Made by a program: the position numbers and the translations under genes. A stretch of DNA of 64,000 nt from Methylocystis rosea. GTDB lineage: Bacteria; Pseudomonadota; Alphaproteobacteria; Rhizobiales; Beijerinckiaceae. The stretch covers positions 2,641,501 to 2,705,500 of the forward strand of contig NZ_CP034086.1 in the NCBI RefSeq assembly GCF_003855495.1, in the 5' to 3' direction. Under the pieces are notes generated by a model, which worked only from the letters and a program-made list of their open reading frames with translations, made no database searches and was not told the origin of the DNA. Shown one piece after another: positions 44,987 through 52,216 of this stretch (its first letter is position 1; the number at the start of each line of letters is the position of its first letter).

Positions 44987-46276
44987 ATGAAGCGTCTAGC
45001 TCTTGCCCTACTGGCGTTCGCGGCCTCTAGCGCCGTAAGCGCGGAACAAGGCGCGCCCTCCGCAGACGCTCCTAAGGACGCGTCGACGCCGACTCAATCA
45101 GCGCCGCCGGCCGCGATGAGTCACCATCCCGCCGCCGCCTGCGCCGAGGCGAAGGTCGACTGCGCGGCGACCGCCGTTCCCGCCTTTGCGAAGGACGGAC
45201 GACTGTGGGTCGCCTTCTCCGTTGGCAAGAGCCTTTACGCAGCCGCCTCTTCGGATAATGGCGCGACGTTCTCCGCGCCGACCGCGATCGCTACGATCGG
45301 CGACGGCGTGATCGACGCGCATGGTGACGCGCGTCCGAAAATCGTCGCGCTCAAAGACGGAACGCTGCTCGCGAGCTATACGACACGGCCCGACAAGCAG
45401 ATGATCGGCACGATCTTCACCGCTCGCTCGACCGACGGCGGCAAGACCTTTTCAGCGCCGCAGGCGCTTTTAGCCGAAGGCGGCCAGCGCTTCGACAGCA
45501 TCCTCGTCAACCGCAAGGGCCGCATCTACGCCGGCTGGCTCGACAAGACTCATGCGCTCAAAGCCAAGGCCGAAGGCAGGGAGTTTCTCGGCAGCGGCGT
45601 CGCCTTCGCCTATTCGGACGACGGCGGCAAGACGTTCAAAGGCAAGTCGATCCTCATCGATCACGCCTGCGAATGCTGCCGCATGTCAGGCGCGCTCGAC
45701 AAGGACGGAACGCCGGTCTTCGCGTGGCGACAGGTTCTGGACGGCAATGTTCGCGACCATATGGTCGCCAAGCTTTCCGCGGACGCCGCGCAAGCGACGG
45801 CGACGCGCGTTTCCGACGACGATTGGGCGATCAATAGCTGCCCGCATCACGGACCATCGATCGCGATCGACGCCGCCGGCGATTGGCATGTGGTCTGGTT
45901 CACCAAGGGCAAGAAGCGCCAAGGGCTCTATTACGCGCGCAGCCTCGACGCCGGCAAAAGCTTCTCGGAGCCGGAGAAATTCGGCGACGACGCGCGCGCC
46001 GCCGGACATCCGACGCTGGTCGCGGCCAAGGGCCGCCTGTATCGCGTCTGGAAGGAATTCGACGGCGCGACGACGACGATCGCCATGCAAATGTCGCGCG
46101 ACAACGGCAAGAGCTGGAGCGCCCCGCGCGTCGTGGCGCAAACCTTGGACGCCTCCGACCATCCCGAGCTCATCGCCCATAATGGCGCGGCGTATTTGTC
46201 GTGGTTGACCCATAAGGAAGGCTATCGCCTGATGCCGCTGCCGCGAGACGAAAAAAGCGCAGCGGCGCCGCAGTGA
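44987..46276 (+). CDS. Exported BNR/Asp-box repeat (sialidase-fold) protein with Cys cluster
   Basis: 429 aa from ATG 44987 (GGGAGGACC upstream). Signal peptide 1-18 (AVSA). At least five Asp-box repeats of the S-x-D-x-G-x-[TS]-[FW] type: SSDNGATFSAP, STDGGKTFSAP, SDDGGKTFKGK, SLDAGKSFSEP, SRDNGKSWSAP, giving a six-bladed propeller. The catalytic Arg triad of real sialidases was not found, so glycosidase action is doubtful. Cys-rich spots (CAEAKVDC near 50, HACECCRMSG at about 226-234, NSCPHHG near 280) suggest a metal or redox site. Last gene before a repeat and the thioredoxin gene; likely a periplasmic partner of the uptake system. Confidence 0.75.
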   Translation: MKRLALALLAFAASSAVSAEQGAPSADAPKDASTPTQSAPPAAMSHHPAAACAEAKVDCAATAVPAFAKDGRLWVAFSVGKSLYAAASSDNGATFSAPTAIATIGDGVIDAHGDARPKIVALKDGTLLASYTTRPDKQMIGTIFTARSTDGGKTFSAPQALLAEGGQRFDSILVNRKGRIYAGWLDKTHALKAKAEGREFLGSGVAFAYSDDGGKTFKGKSILIDHACECCRMSGALDKDGTPVFAWRQVLDGNVRDHMVAKLSADAAQATATRVSDDDWAINSCPHHGPSIAIDAAGDWHVVWFTKGKKRQGLYYARSLDAGKSFSEPEKFGDDARAAGHPTLVAAKGRLYRVWKEFDGATTTIAMQMSRDNGKSWSAPRVVAQTLDASDHPELIAHNGAAYLSWLTHKEGYRLMPLPRDEKSAAAPQ

Positions 46277-46301
46277 CGCCAATTCGGATGGGCGCTGCTT
46301 T

Positions 46302-46410
46302 GTCATTGGCGACGCGCGCGCCGCGCGTGATCGGCAATCCAGAAGCGATCAACGGCGCCGGCTTTATCACTCTCGATTCCCGGTCGGGCCTGCGGCCTAC
46401 AGGGAATGAC
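46302..46410. repeat. 109-nt hairpin-rich dispersed repeat, copy 2 (degenerate)
   Basis: Same length and order as the copies at 3384 and 60843: GTCATTGGCG ... GGCAATCCAGAAG ... CGATTCCCGGTCG-GGCCTGCGGCC ... CAGGGAATGAC. The left arm has several changes from the consensus GTCATTCCCGGC, so its hairpins are weaker. It lies between the BNR gene and the thioredoxin gene. Confidence 0.7.
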
Positions 46411-46443
46411 AAGAACTATAGAAGTTTAGTGGGTCTTCGTCGC

Positions 46444-46923
46444 ATGCGCCTCATGTCTTTCGCCGTCGTCATTGCGCTTCTTGCAGGTGGAGGCGCCTTC
46501 GCCATGGACTTCAAGCCCTACGGCCGCGGCGCATTCGGGCAATTGACCAAGGCTCACGCCGGCAGGCCGCTCATCGTGCATTTCTGGTCGGTGACCTGTC
46601 CGCCCTGCCTCGTGGAATTGCCGCAATGGGCGAAGATCGCCGCCGAGAAAAAGGGATCCGACATCGTCTTCGTCAACACCGACAGCGACGATGACCGCGC
46701 CCGCGCTGAGGCGCGCATCGAGAAGGCCGGGCTCTCGGGCGCGGATCATTACGGATTCGCCGACGACTTTGTCGAAAAGCTCTATTTCGAAGCGGACAGC
46801 GCCTGGCGCGGAGAATTGCCGTTCACGGCGCTTGTCGCGCCTGACGGCGGCGTCGTGACGGTGACGGGCGCGGTCGACGATCCGCTGATCGTCGACTGGT
46901 TGAAGAAGCACGTAGCCAAGTGA
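46444..46923 (+). CDS. Exported thioredoxin-like protein (TlpA/ResA type)
   Basis: 159 aa from ATG 46444. Signal peptide 1-20 (MRLMSFAVVIALLAGGGAFA). Thioredoxin fold with active site WSVTCPPC (Cys52-Pro-Pro-Cys55) followed by LVELPQW, and the cis-Pro in ELPFTALVAPDG. TlpA-type proteins reduce periplasmic disulfides, including those of copper chaperones and oxidase subunits, which suits the Cys-rich neighbours (CECC protein, Cys/His proteins, TonB with two Cys). The longer open frame to 46273 runs through the repeat and is not used. Confidence 0.85.
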   Translation: MRLMSFAVVIALLAGGGAFAMDFKPYGRGAFGQLTKAHAGRPLIVHFWSVTCPPCLVELPQWAKIAAEKKGSDIVFVNTDSDDDRARAEARIEKAGLSGADHYGFADDFVEKLYFEADSAWRGELPFTALVAPDGGVVTVTGAVDDPLIVDWLKKHVAK

Positions 46924-46932
46924 AGCGGCCGC

Positions 46933-47133
46933 TTACCAGCGGCCTCGCGCGTAAAGCACGCCGAGCACGATGAGAAGCGCCAGCAATTGCAGACCGACGC
47001 GCCAGCGCATGAGCTTCTGCGAGCGGGCCGGCGCGCCCTCGCCGCCGCGAAACATATTGATGAAGCCGGCGACGACGACAAGAATCACCGCCGCGACGGC
47101 GACAATGACCAACAGATTTGAAGAACTTGGCAT
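46933..47133 (-). CDS. HIG1-domain twin-TM membrane protein
   Basis: 66 aa with two TM helices (about 8-28, LVIVAVAAVILVVVAGFIN, and 46-63, VGLQLLALLIVLGVLYA). The loop and RWRVGLQLLAL match the small alphaproteobacterial HIG1 family (hypoxia-induced-protein region), whose mitochondrial relatives attach to respiratory supercomplexes. Start ATG 47133. It lies 60 nt downstream of the TIGR02302 gene on the same strand and is convergent with the thioredoxin gene. Confidence 0.75.
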   Translation of the reverse strand: MPSSSNLLVIVAVAAVILVVVAGFINMFRGGEGAPARSQKLMRWRVGLQLLALLIVLGVLYARGRW

Positions 47134-47193
47134 GAGCGGCGCTTCTCCCTACCCGGTGCGCTGTAGAGAAGCGCGCGCCCGCGGGCAAGGCGT

Positions 47194-49662
47194 TTATCGC
47201 CGCAGCAGGCGCTGCAGATAATCGAGCTCTTCCTGCGGGCGTTCAGGCTGGCCAAGCCTGCGGCGCAGCTCTTCCTGCACGCGATGGGCGCGCTGCGCCG
47301 GCGGCAGGCCGAGCGGATCATATTTCCCATAGGCGTCGGGGCGATTGCCGTCGCCAGACGCCCGCCCGAGCGGATCGCGTCCCTTGCCGCGGCGGCCGCG
47401 CCTGCCCGGGCTTCCGCCCTCTTCTTCAGCGCTTTGGTCGCCCTCGCCGCGCATCTGCTGCGCCAGCCTGTCGGCGCCCTTACGCAACGCCTGCACCGCG
47501 CGCCCTTGCGCGTCGACCGCCCTGGCGCCGCCTTCGCCAGCCTTTCCGAGCGCGTCTTCCGCCTCCTTCATCGCGCGTCGCGCGTCATCGAGTTCTTCGG
47601 CGGCTTCGACGCCGCCCTCGCGCAGCGCGTCCTGCTGGCGCTCAAGCCGCTCGCGAAGCGCCTGCTGGCGCTGGCGCTCGGCGCTGAGCTCCTCGTGCTG
47701 CGGCTGTCCCTTCTGCCGATGGCCGCGCGCGCCGCGCGCCTCCATATCGCTCGGCGCGTTCATCCCCTGGAACGTGTCGTCGCGCAATTGCTGTTCTTCG
47801 CGCGACAACTGGTCAAGCTCGTTGAGCGCGCGCGCCATTTCGCGCCCGCGCCCGCGACTCTGGCCCGCCCCCTGCGCCGTCTGCGCATTTTCGAGAATGT
47901 CCTGGAGTTCCTCCAGGAGCCGTTGCGCCTGCGCCATGTCGCCCGATTTCATGGCTCGGTCCATCTCGTCGAGCATCGCCTGCAAATCGTCCGGCGTGAC
48001 GGTGTCGGCGCCGCCCTCCGACTCCTGGCGCGGCGCACCTTCCGGCGGCAATCGGCTGCCAAGCTGCTGGAGGAATTTATCAAGCGCGGCGCGTAGCTCC
48101 TCGGCGCGGCTGGCGATGTCCTGCTCGCTGTCGCCGCGCGCGATCGCATCCTTCAATTCGCGCTCCGCCGCGCGCAGTTCGCGCTCCGCTTGGGAGGTGT
48201 CGCCCTCTTCCAGGCCGAGCGCCATCGCCCACAGCATGTCACAGACGCCGCGCAACTCGTCGTCGCTACGCGGACCCTCAAGACCGCGGCGCGCCTCGCG
48301 GAGTCCGAGATGGACGGCGGCGGGCGTATCGAAGGCTTCGGGCGCGATCGACAGCGCCTCGAGCGCCGCGCGAACGCTTGAGCGCGAATCCGGATCGAGC
48401 GCGAGGATGCGCCTCTGTTCGGCGAGCGCGCGCGCGAGCGGCTTGACGAAGCGACGCTGCGGCAGGGTCACGTCGATCGATTCAGAAGCGCCTTCATTGT
48501 CCGCGGCGTCCTTGGCGACGAGGCGCATCGCGAGCTTCGCGCCGCCGAAAGGACTGTCGGCGAGATCGATTGTCGCCTTGGCCTCGCCCTGACCGCCGCC
48601 GCCGGGCGGCAAAGCGAGCGCAAGACGGGGCGGCTCATAGAGCGCGCGTCGCGCGCTGGGCGGGCCGCTAAAGACCGCTTCGGCGCCGACGACGCCGTAA
48701 TCGTCCGTGGCGCGGAACGCAAGCGTCATCGAGCCCCGAACATTGTTGCGCGGCTTTTCCGTCAGCGCGATGGTCGGCGGCTTGTCTGGGATCGCCGCGA
48801 GATCGAAACGCCGACCGTCGGAGAGCGACACGCGCGCCGCGCGAGAGAGTTTGAACGCCTGCTCTTTCGACGCGCCCTTTTGCGACTCTTCGACGGCGGT
48901 CTGCGCGGCGACCAGTCCGCCGGAGACGGATACGCCAGAGTCTGGGGGGCGGATGCGCAGCATCGAATTGACCGGCGCCTCGATGGGCGCGTCGCTCTCC
49001 TTTGCCAGCACGATCGGCGGACGCCCCGTATAGGCGGGCGGTTCGAGCCAGGCGTCGACGCGCGCGGCGGTCCCGAAGCTCGCGGACGTGCGCCAGTCAA
49101 ATGCGGCGGCGATTCGCGCGCGCTTTTCATCGCCTGCCATGAATCCGGCCGCAACCGCCGCGACGAGCGCCAGCGCGCGCAGCGCATAGGGGTCGCGCTG
49201 GGGCACGCGCGGATGCGGCGCCTCGATGGGGGTTTGCGCCAGCGCCGCCTCCAAGCGCTGGCGATGCAGCGCCCAGAGCGCCTCGACCGCCGCGTCGGGG
49301 TTCGGACTGGCGAGCCGATCCTCGAGTGAAGAAGCAGGGCGCAGCGCGGCGTCGGCGCCGCGGTCCAGCCGTTCGAGCGCGGCTGCGCGATGCGGCAAGC
49401 CGCGCGCAGACTCCCGCGCGACGACATAGAGCGCGGCGAACCCAAAGAGCGCCACGCCGCCGACGCGCGCCTCAAGCGGCGCAGCCTGCCAAAGGCCAAG
49501 CCAGGACAGCGCCAGAAAAAACAGGAGAATCGTGGCGAGCGCCAAGCCGGCCCGCCAGACGCGCTCGGCGATGAGCGCAAGCGCCGACCGGCGCAGCATC
49601 CCCTCAAGACGCGGCGAGGTCGTGTTCCCCGTGGGCGTATTCTGGTGCTGAGGCTCGTCCAT
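47194..49662 (-). CDS. TIGR02302/DUF4175-family membrane protein
   Basis: 822 aa. Two TM helices near 32-48 and 65-82 (ALATILLFFLALSWLGLW; ARVGGVALFGFAALYVVA). An Ig-like periplasmic part (ARVDAWLEPPAYTGRPPIVLA, MTLAFRATDDYGVVGAEAVF) is followed by a long Gln/Glu/Arg-rich coiled region (about 545-770, including QQALRERLERQQDALREG) and the terminal ELDYLQRLLRR. This is the alphaproteobacterial TIGR02302 family; no function is established. Start ATG 49662. Divergent from the protein at 49786. Confidence 0.88.
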   Translation of the reverse strand: MDEPQHQNTPTGNTTSPRLEGMLRRSALALIAERVWRAGLALATILLFFLALSWLGLWQAAPLEARVGGVALFGFAALYVVARESARGLPHRAAALERLDRGADAALRPASSLEDRLASPNPDAAVEALWALHRQRLEAALAQTPIEAPHPRVPQRDPYALRALALVAAVAAGFMAGDEKRARIAAAFDWRTSASFGTAARVDAWLEPPAYTGRPPIVLAKESDAPIEAPVNSMLRIRPPDSGVSVSGGLVAAQTAVEESQKGASKEQAFKLSRAARVSLSDGRRFDLAAIPDKPPTIALTEKPRNNVRGSMTLAFRATDDYGVVGAEAVFSGPPSARRALYEPPRLALALPPGGGGQGEAKATIDLADSPFGGAKLAMRLVAKDAADNEGASESIDVTLPQRRFVKPLARALAEQRRILALDPDSRSSVRAALEALSIAPEAFDTPAAVHLGLREARRGLEGPRSDDELRGVCDMLWAMALGLEEGDTSQAERELRAAERELKDAIARGDSEQDIASRAEELRAALDKFLQQLGSRLPPEGAPRQESEGGADTVTPDDLQAMLDEMDRAMKSGDMAQAQRLLEELQDILENAQTAQGAGQSRGRGREMARALNELDQLSREEQQLRDDTFQGMNAPSDMEARGARGHRQKGQPQHEELSAERQRQQALRERLERQQDALREGGVEAAEELDDARRAMKEAEDALGKAGEGGARAVDAQGRAVQALRKGADRLAQQMRGEGDQSAEEEGGSPGRRGRRGKGRDPLGRASGDGNRPDAYGKYDPLGLPPAQRAHRVQEELRRRLGQPERPQEELDYLQRLLRR

Positions 49663-49785
49663 TTATTCTCCGAGAGCGCGCCCATGACAATGGCGGTTTC
49701 GTTACGGGCAGACAATCTTGGCCGTAGGAAAATGGTCAAATTCAGCGCATTGGCGCATCAAGGGCGGAGCGCGCTAACATGCTGC

Positions 49786-50298
49786 ATGAGCCGCAAACCC
49801 AAGGCTGACGTCACTGGAGACGTCATTTCGCCCCCGATCGGCGATCTCGCGCTGCTGCCCGCGCCCGTCGCCAGGATCCGCGACAAGATTCTTGCCGCGA
49901 CCGAGACTGGCGACGTCGAAGCGCTCCGCATTCCGATCGACTGGAACGAGACGCGCCCGCTGTTCGCCAAGAGCGGCGCCTTCATGGCCGGAACCGATCC
50001 CATCGAGATTTTGAAGACGCTTTCCTTCGATCGCAAGGGGCAAGAAACGATTTCGCTCATCCGCTCGATTCTTGCGCAGCCCTTCGTCAAGATCGTCCGC
50101 GGACCGACGACGCTCTATGAATGGCCGGCCTTCGCGCGCCATCCGCAGGCCGCGGCCAATGAGGACGAAGCGCGCGCAAGGTGGCGCTGCGTGCGTTTCG
50201 CCGATCTTATACGCTCTAATGCCGAAGGAAAGCCGCGCGCGACGCGCATCGGCATCGGGTCGGACGGCGTTTGGCACTACTTCTGGAGCGAAGACTAG
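49786..50298 (+). CDS. Conserved-looking cytoplasmic protein, possibly cut by an in-frame stop
   Basis: 170 aa from ATG 49786. No signal peptide; blocks such as ALRIPIDWNETRPLF, DPIEILKTLSFDRKGQETISLI and RIGIGSDGVWHYFWSED read as a folded alphaproteobacterial protein, but I do not recognise the family. After the TAG at 50296 the same frame continues for about 35 codons with protein-like sequence (KFAEALGDDAAAIAASG, LEKAVQQVERDRQLQ) up to the next gene, suggesting that the original protein was longer. Divergent from the TIGR02302 gene. Confidence 0.65.
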   Translation: MSRKPKADVTGDVISPPIGDLALLPAPVARIRDKILAATETGDVEALRIPIDWNETRPLFAKSGAFMAGTDPIEILKTLSFDRKGQETISLIRSILAQPFVKIVRGPTTLYEWPAFARHPQAAANEDEARARWRCVRFADLIRSNAEGKPRATRIGIGSDGVWHYFWSED

Positions 50299-50403
50299 AA
50301 GTTCGCCGAAGCGTTGGGAGACGACGCGGCGGCGATCGCCGCGTCGGGATTGGAGAAGGCCGTTCAGCAGGTTGAACGCGACCGCCAGCTGCAAAGCATC
50401 GAG

Positions 50404-50631
50404 TTAGATTTCGCGCTCCTGCTCATGCGGCGCGGCGTGCGAGCGACCCTCGTCTTCGGCGCGCTTCAACTCTTCCGCTTCGTCGCCTTCGATCGCCTGC
50501 TCAGCGTCTTTCGCCGCTTTGTCGACCTTGCCGCTTTCGACGAATTTCCGTGTCGCGTCATTATACTGTTTGGCGGCGGTGCGACTGCCTTCGCCTTCGT
50601 TCGTCGGCTGCTCGTCGTTCTGCGCGGTCAT
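50404..50631 (-). CDS. Small acidic hydrophilic protein of unknown function
   Basis: 75 aa, rich in Glu, Ala and Lys, without Cys or hydrophobic segments (AAKQYNDATRKFVESGKVDKAAKDAEQAI ... HEQEREI). It starts at ATG 50631 behind AAGGAGATCGCG. Composition suggests a stress or desiccation-type disordered protein; no family is named. It lies 36 nt downstream of the basic protein at 50668-50979, same strand, likely cotranscribed. Confidence 0.65.
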   Translation of the reverse strand: MTAQNDEQPTNEGEGSRTAAKQYNDATRKFVESGKVDKAAKDAEQAIEGDEAEELKRAEDEGRSHAAPHEQEREI

Positions 50632-50667
50632 CGCGATCTCCTTGTGGTCTAGAGCAATGGCTTCGCG

Positions 50668-50979
50668 CTAGCTGGCGCGCTGTTCGTTGCGTTTGCGCGT
50701 TGGGGCGGCCTTTTTGGCGGAAGCCGAGCGTTCCGAAGCGGGACGCGACGCGGAAGCTTCACCGCCGATCTTGCCGCCCTTGTGCGCCGCCGGATTGCCT
50801 GTACTTGCGCCGCGGCCGGACCCCGATTTCTTGCCGCCGCCATCATCCTTGTTGACAGTCGCCCAGGCGCGGCGCTCGGCTTCCTTATCGGGCACGCCGC
50901 GCTTCTCGTAGCCTTCTTCGATGTGCTCGGCTTTGCGTTTCTGCTTGTCGGTATAGGCCGACTTGTCTCCCTGCGGCAT
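50668..50979 (-). CDS. Small basic Lys/Arg-rich protein
   Basis: 103 aa. The N-terminus PQGDKSAYTDKQKRKAEHIEEGYEKRGVPDKEAERRAWATVNK is a recognisable conserved block in small proteobacterial proteins often labelled plasmid-stabilisation protein, without proof of such a role. The C-terminus is a Lys/Gly/Ser-rich tail (GGGKKSGSGRGAS; KKAAPTRKRNEQR) that may bind nucleic acid. ATG 50979 follows AGGAGATGAGCC. It forms a pair with the acidic protein downstream. Confidence 0.7.
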   Translation of the reverse strand: MPQGDKSAYTDKQKRKAEHIEEGYEKRGVPDKEAERRAWATVNKDDGGGKKSGSGRGASTGNPAAHKGGKIGGEASASRPASERSASAKKAAPTRKRNEQRAS

Positions 50980-51074
50980 GGCTCATCTCCTCTCGCGCGC
51001 AATCGGGAATGAGCGACTAACCGCGCGCGAGTTCTCAATGTTCCGCGCGTGCGCGCAAACTTTGCAAAAGGAGA

Positions 51075-51160
51075 TTAGCGAGCGTTCCAGATTGCGGTGT
51101 GTCTCGCGGCGCTTCAAGCGACGAGGGTGAGATCGGCGTCGTAGCCAACGACGCGCGTTT
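51075..51160 (-). pseudogene. Decayed fragment of the dihydroorotase gene
   Basis: This stretch aligns with the internal pyrC segment 52366-52453 in the same orientation, with about a quarter of bases changed and small gaps; the best block, 51126-51147 (GGTGAGATCGGCGTCGTAGCC), is identical. It has no frame of its own. The AT-rich orphan gene at 51247-52161 lies between this fragment and intact pyrC. Confidence 0.6.
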
Positions 51161-51246
51161 CGATCCTTATAATCAGGCGCTCCGATGAAGGCGCCGCCGG
51201 CGGTGAAATTCCAATTTGGGAGGCGTGTCAAAGGCGTCGTCGTCGA

Positions 51247-52161
51247 TCACAACCGGCCTTCCTTCAGCTCACCGATCTCAAATGAATCCAAAAGCCGCTC
51301 CGTCCGCTCCTTAATCTGCGGCCATATCGGCATGTATATACGCGGAAATAGAACTTTGATCTGCGCATCCAGGCGCGCATACCTGAGGTACATATAGCAC
51401 TCAGGTCTTCCGCTCCACGCAGCATCTTCAGTGTGATCTCTTATCTCGTCCGCATCACAATCAAACCATAGATCAATAGGATTTCTATCAACGAAATATA
51501 GATCTGGCGTTTCTCCGCGTCCATATTTATACTTAAACTGGTCTAGATCTCCGATTACGCCAAAGCGCTTTAGTTTAAACTTATCTGGTTTTTGTCCGGC
51601 AGATAGGCCAGCTTCTTTTAAATATCCATGTTTAGGATTCACGCTATATTGCCGGACCGAAAAAAATAGATCTTCTATGAAACGATTTTTTTTGCTCTCA
51701 GACTTGAGCAATGCCATTGTGTCAATGTGAACCACCATCTTTGACCAATTCACACCGTTTCTATCAATGTTGCGATCAGCCGGCGGCAGCGGCTTAAAGT
51801 CCGGCAGCGACAAGCCAACCGCAAACCCCTGTGCAAATGGTTTTGTGTAATTCGGGTCCGGATAGCCCGGCATTGTCGCCGACTCGCACCCGACATCGGC
51901 CCATGTCACATAGTCGGCCGGCACGCGCAGACGGACGCGCCAGCCTGGCGGGTCCGCCAGCCAGCGCAGTTCGAGAAAGCGACGCCCGTCCGGATCATTG
52001 ACGAAGCGTTCGTTAGGGATGCAGTCAGTCTTCTCGGCTTTCACCGCCAAGACATTGCCGCCGATATGGTTCGCCGCCCAAATAAGCGCGGCGACGATCG
52101 CGAGAGGGCCAACAAGCCACGCCGCAAACCGATGAATGGAAATGTCACGCCGCGGATTCAT
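51247..52161 (-). CDS. Orphan single-TM protein of unknown function, AT-rich 3' half
   Basis: 304 aa from ATG 52161 (frame open to 52260, inside pyrC). One TM helix near 12-32 (AAWLVGPLAIVAALIWAANHI), then an extracytoplasmic domain with CIPNERFVND, LELRWLADPPGWRVRLRVP, VGCESATMPGYPDP and DLWFDCDADEIRDHT. No family was recognised. GC falls strongly in 51250-51800, so the 3' half has foreign-like composition. It lies 55 nt after pyrC on the same strand and is followed by a decayed pyrC fragment, which suggests insertion or duplication at this site. Confidence 0.6.
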   Translation of the reverse strand: MNPRRDISIHRFAAWLVGPLAIVAALIWAANHIGGNVLAVKAEKTDCIPNERFVNDPDGRRFLELRWLADPPGWRVRLRVPADYVTWADVGCESATMPGYPDPNYTKPFAQGFAVGLSLPDFKPLPPADRNIDRNGVNWSKMVVHIDTMALLKSESKKNRFIEDLFFSVRQYSVNPKHGYLKEAGLSAGQKPDKFKLKRFGVIGDLDQFKYKYGRGETPDLYFVDRNPIDLWFDCDADEIRDHTEDAAWSGRPECYMYLRYARLDAQIKVLFPRIYMPIWPQIKERTERLLDSFEIGELKEGRL

Positions 52162-52216
52162 CTCCTGAACCGGGCGCCGCGCGCTCGCGAATATGCGAAC
52201 CTGAGGCGAGAGCGGA

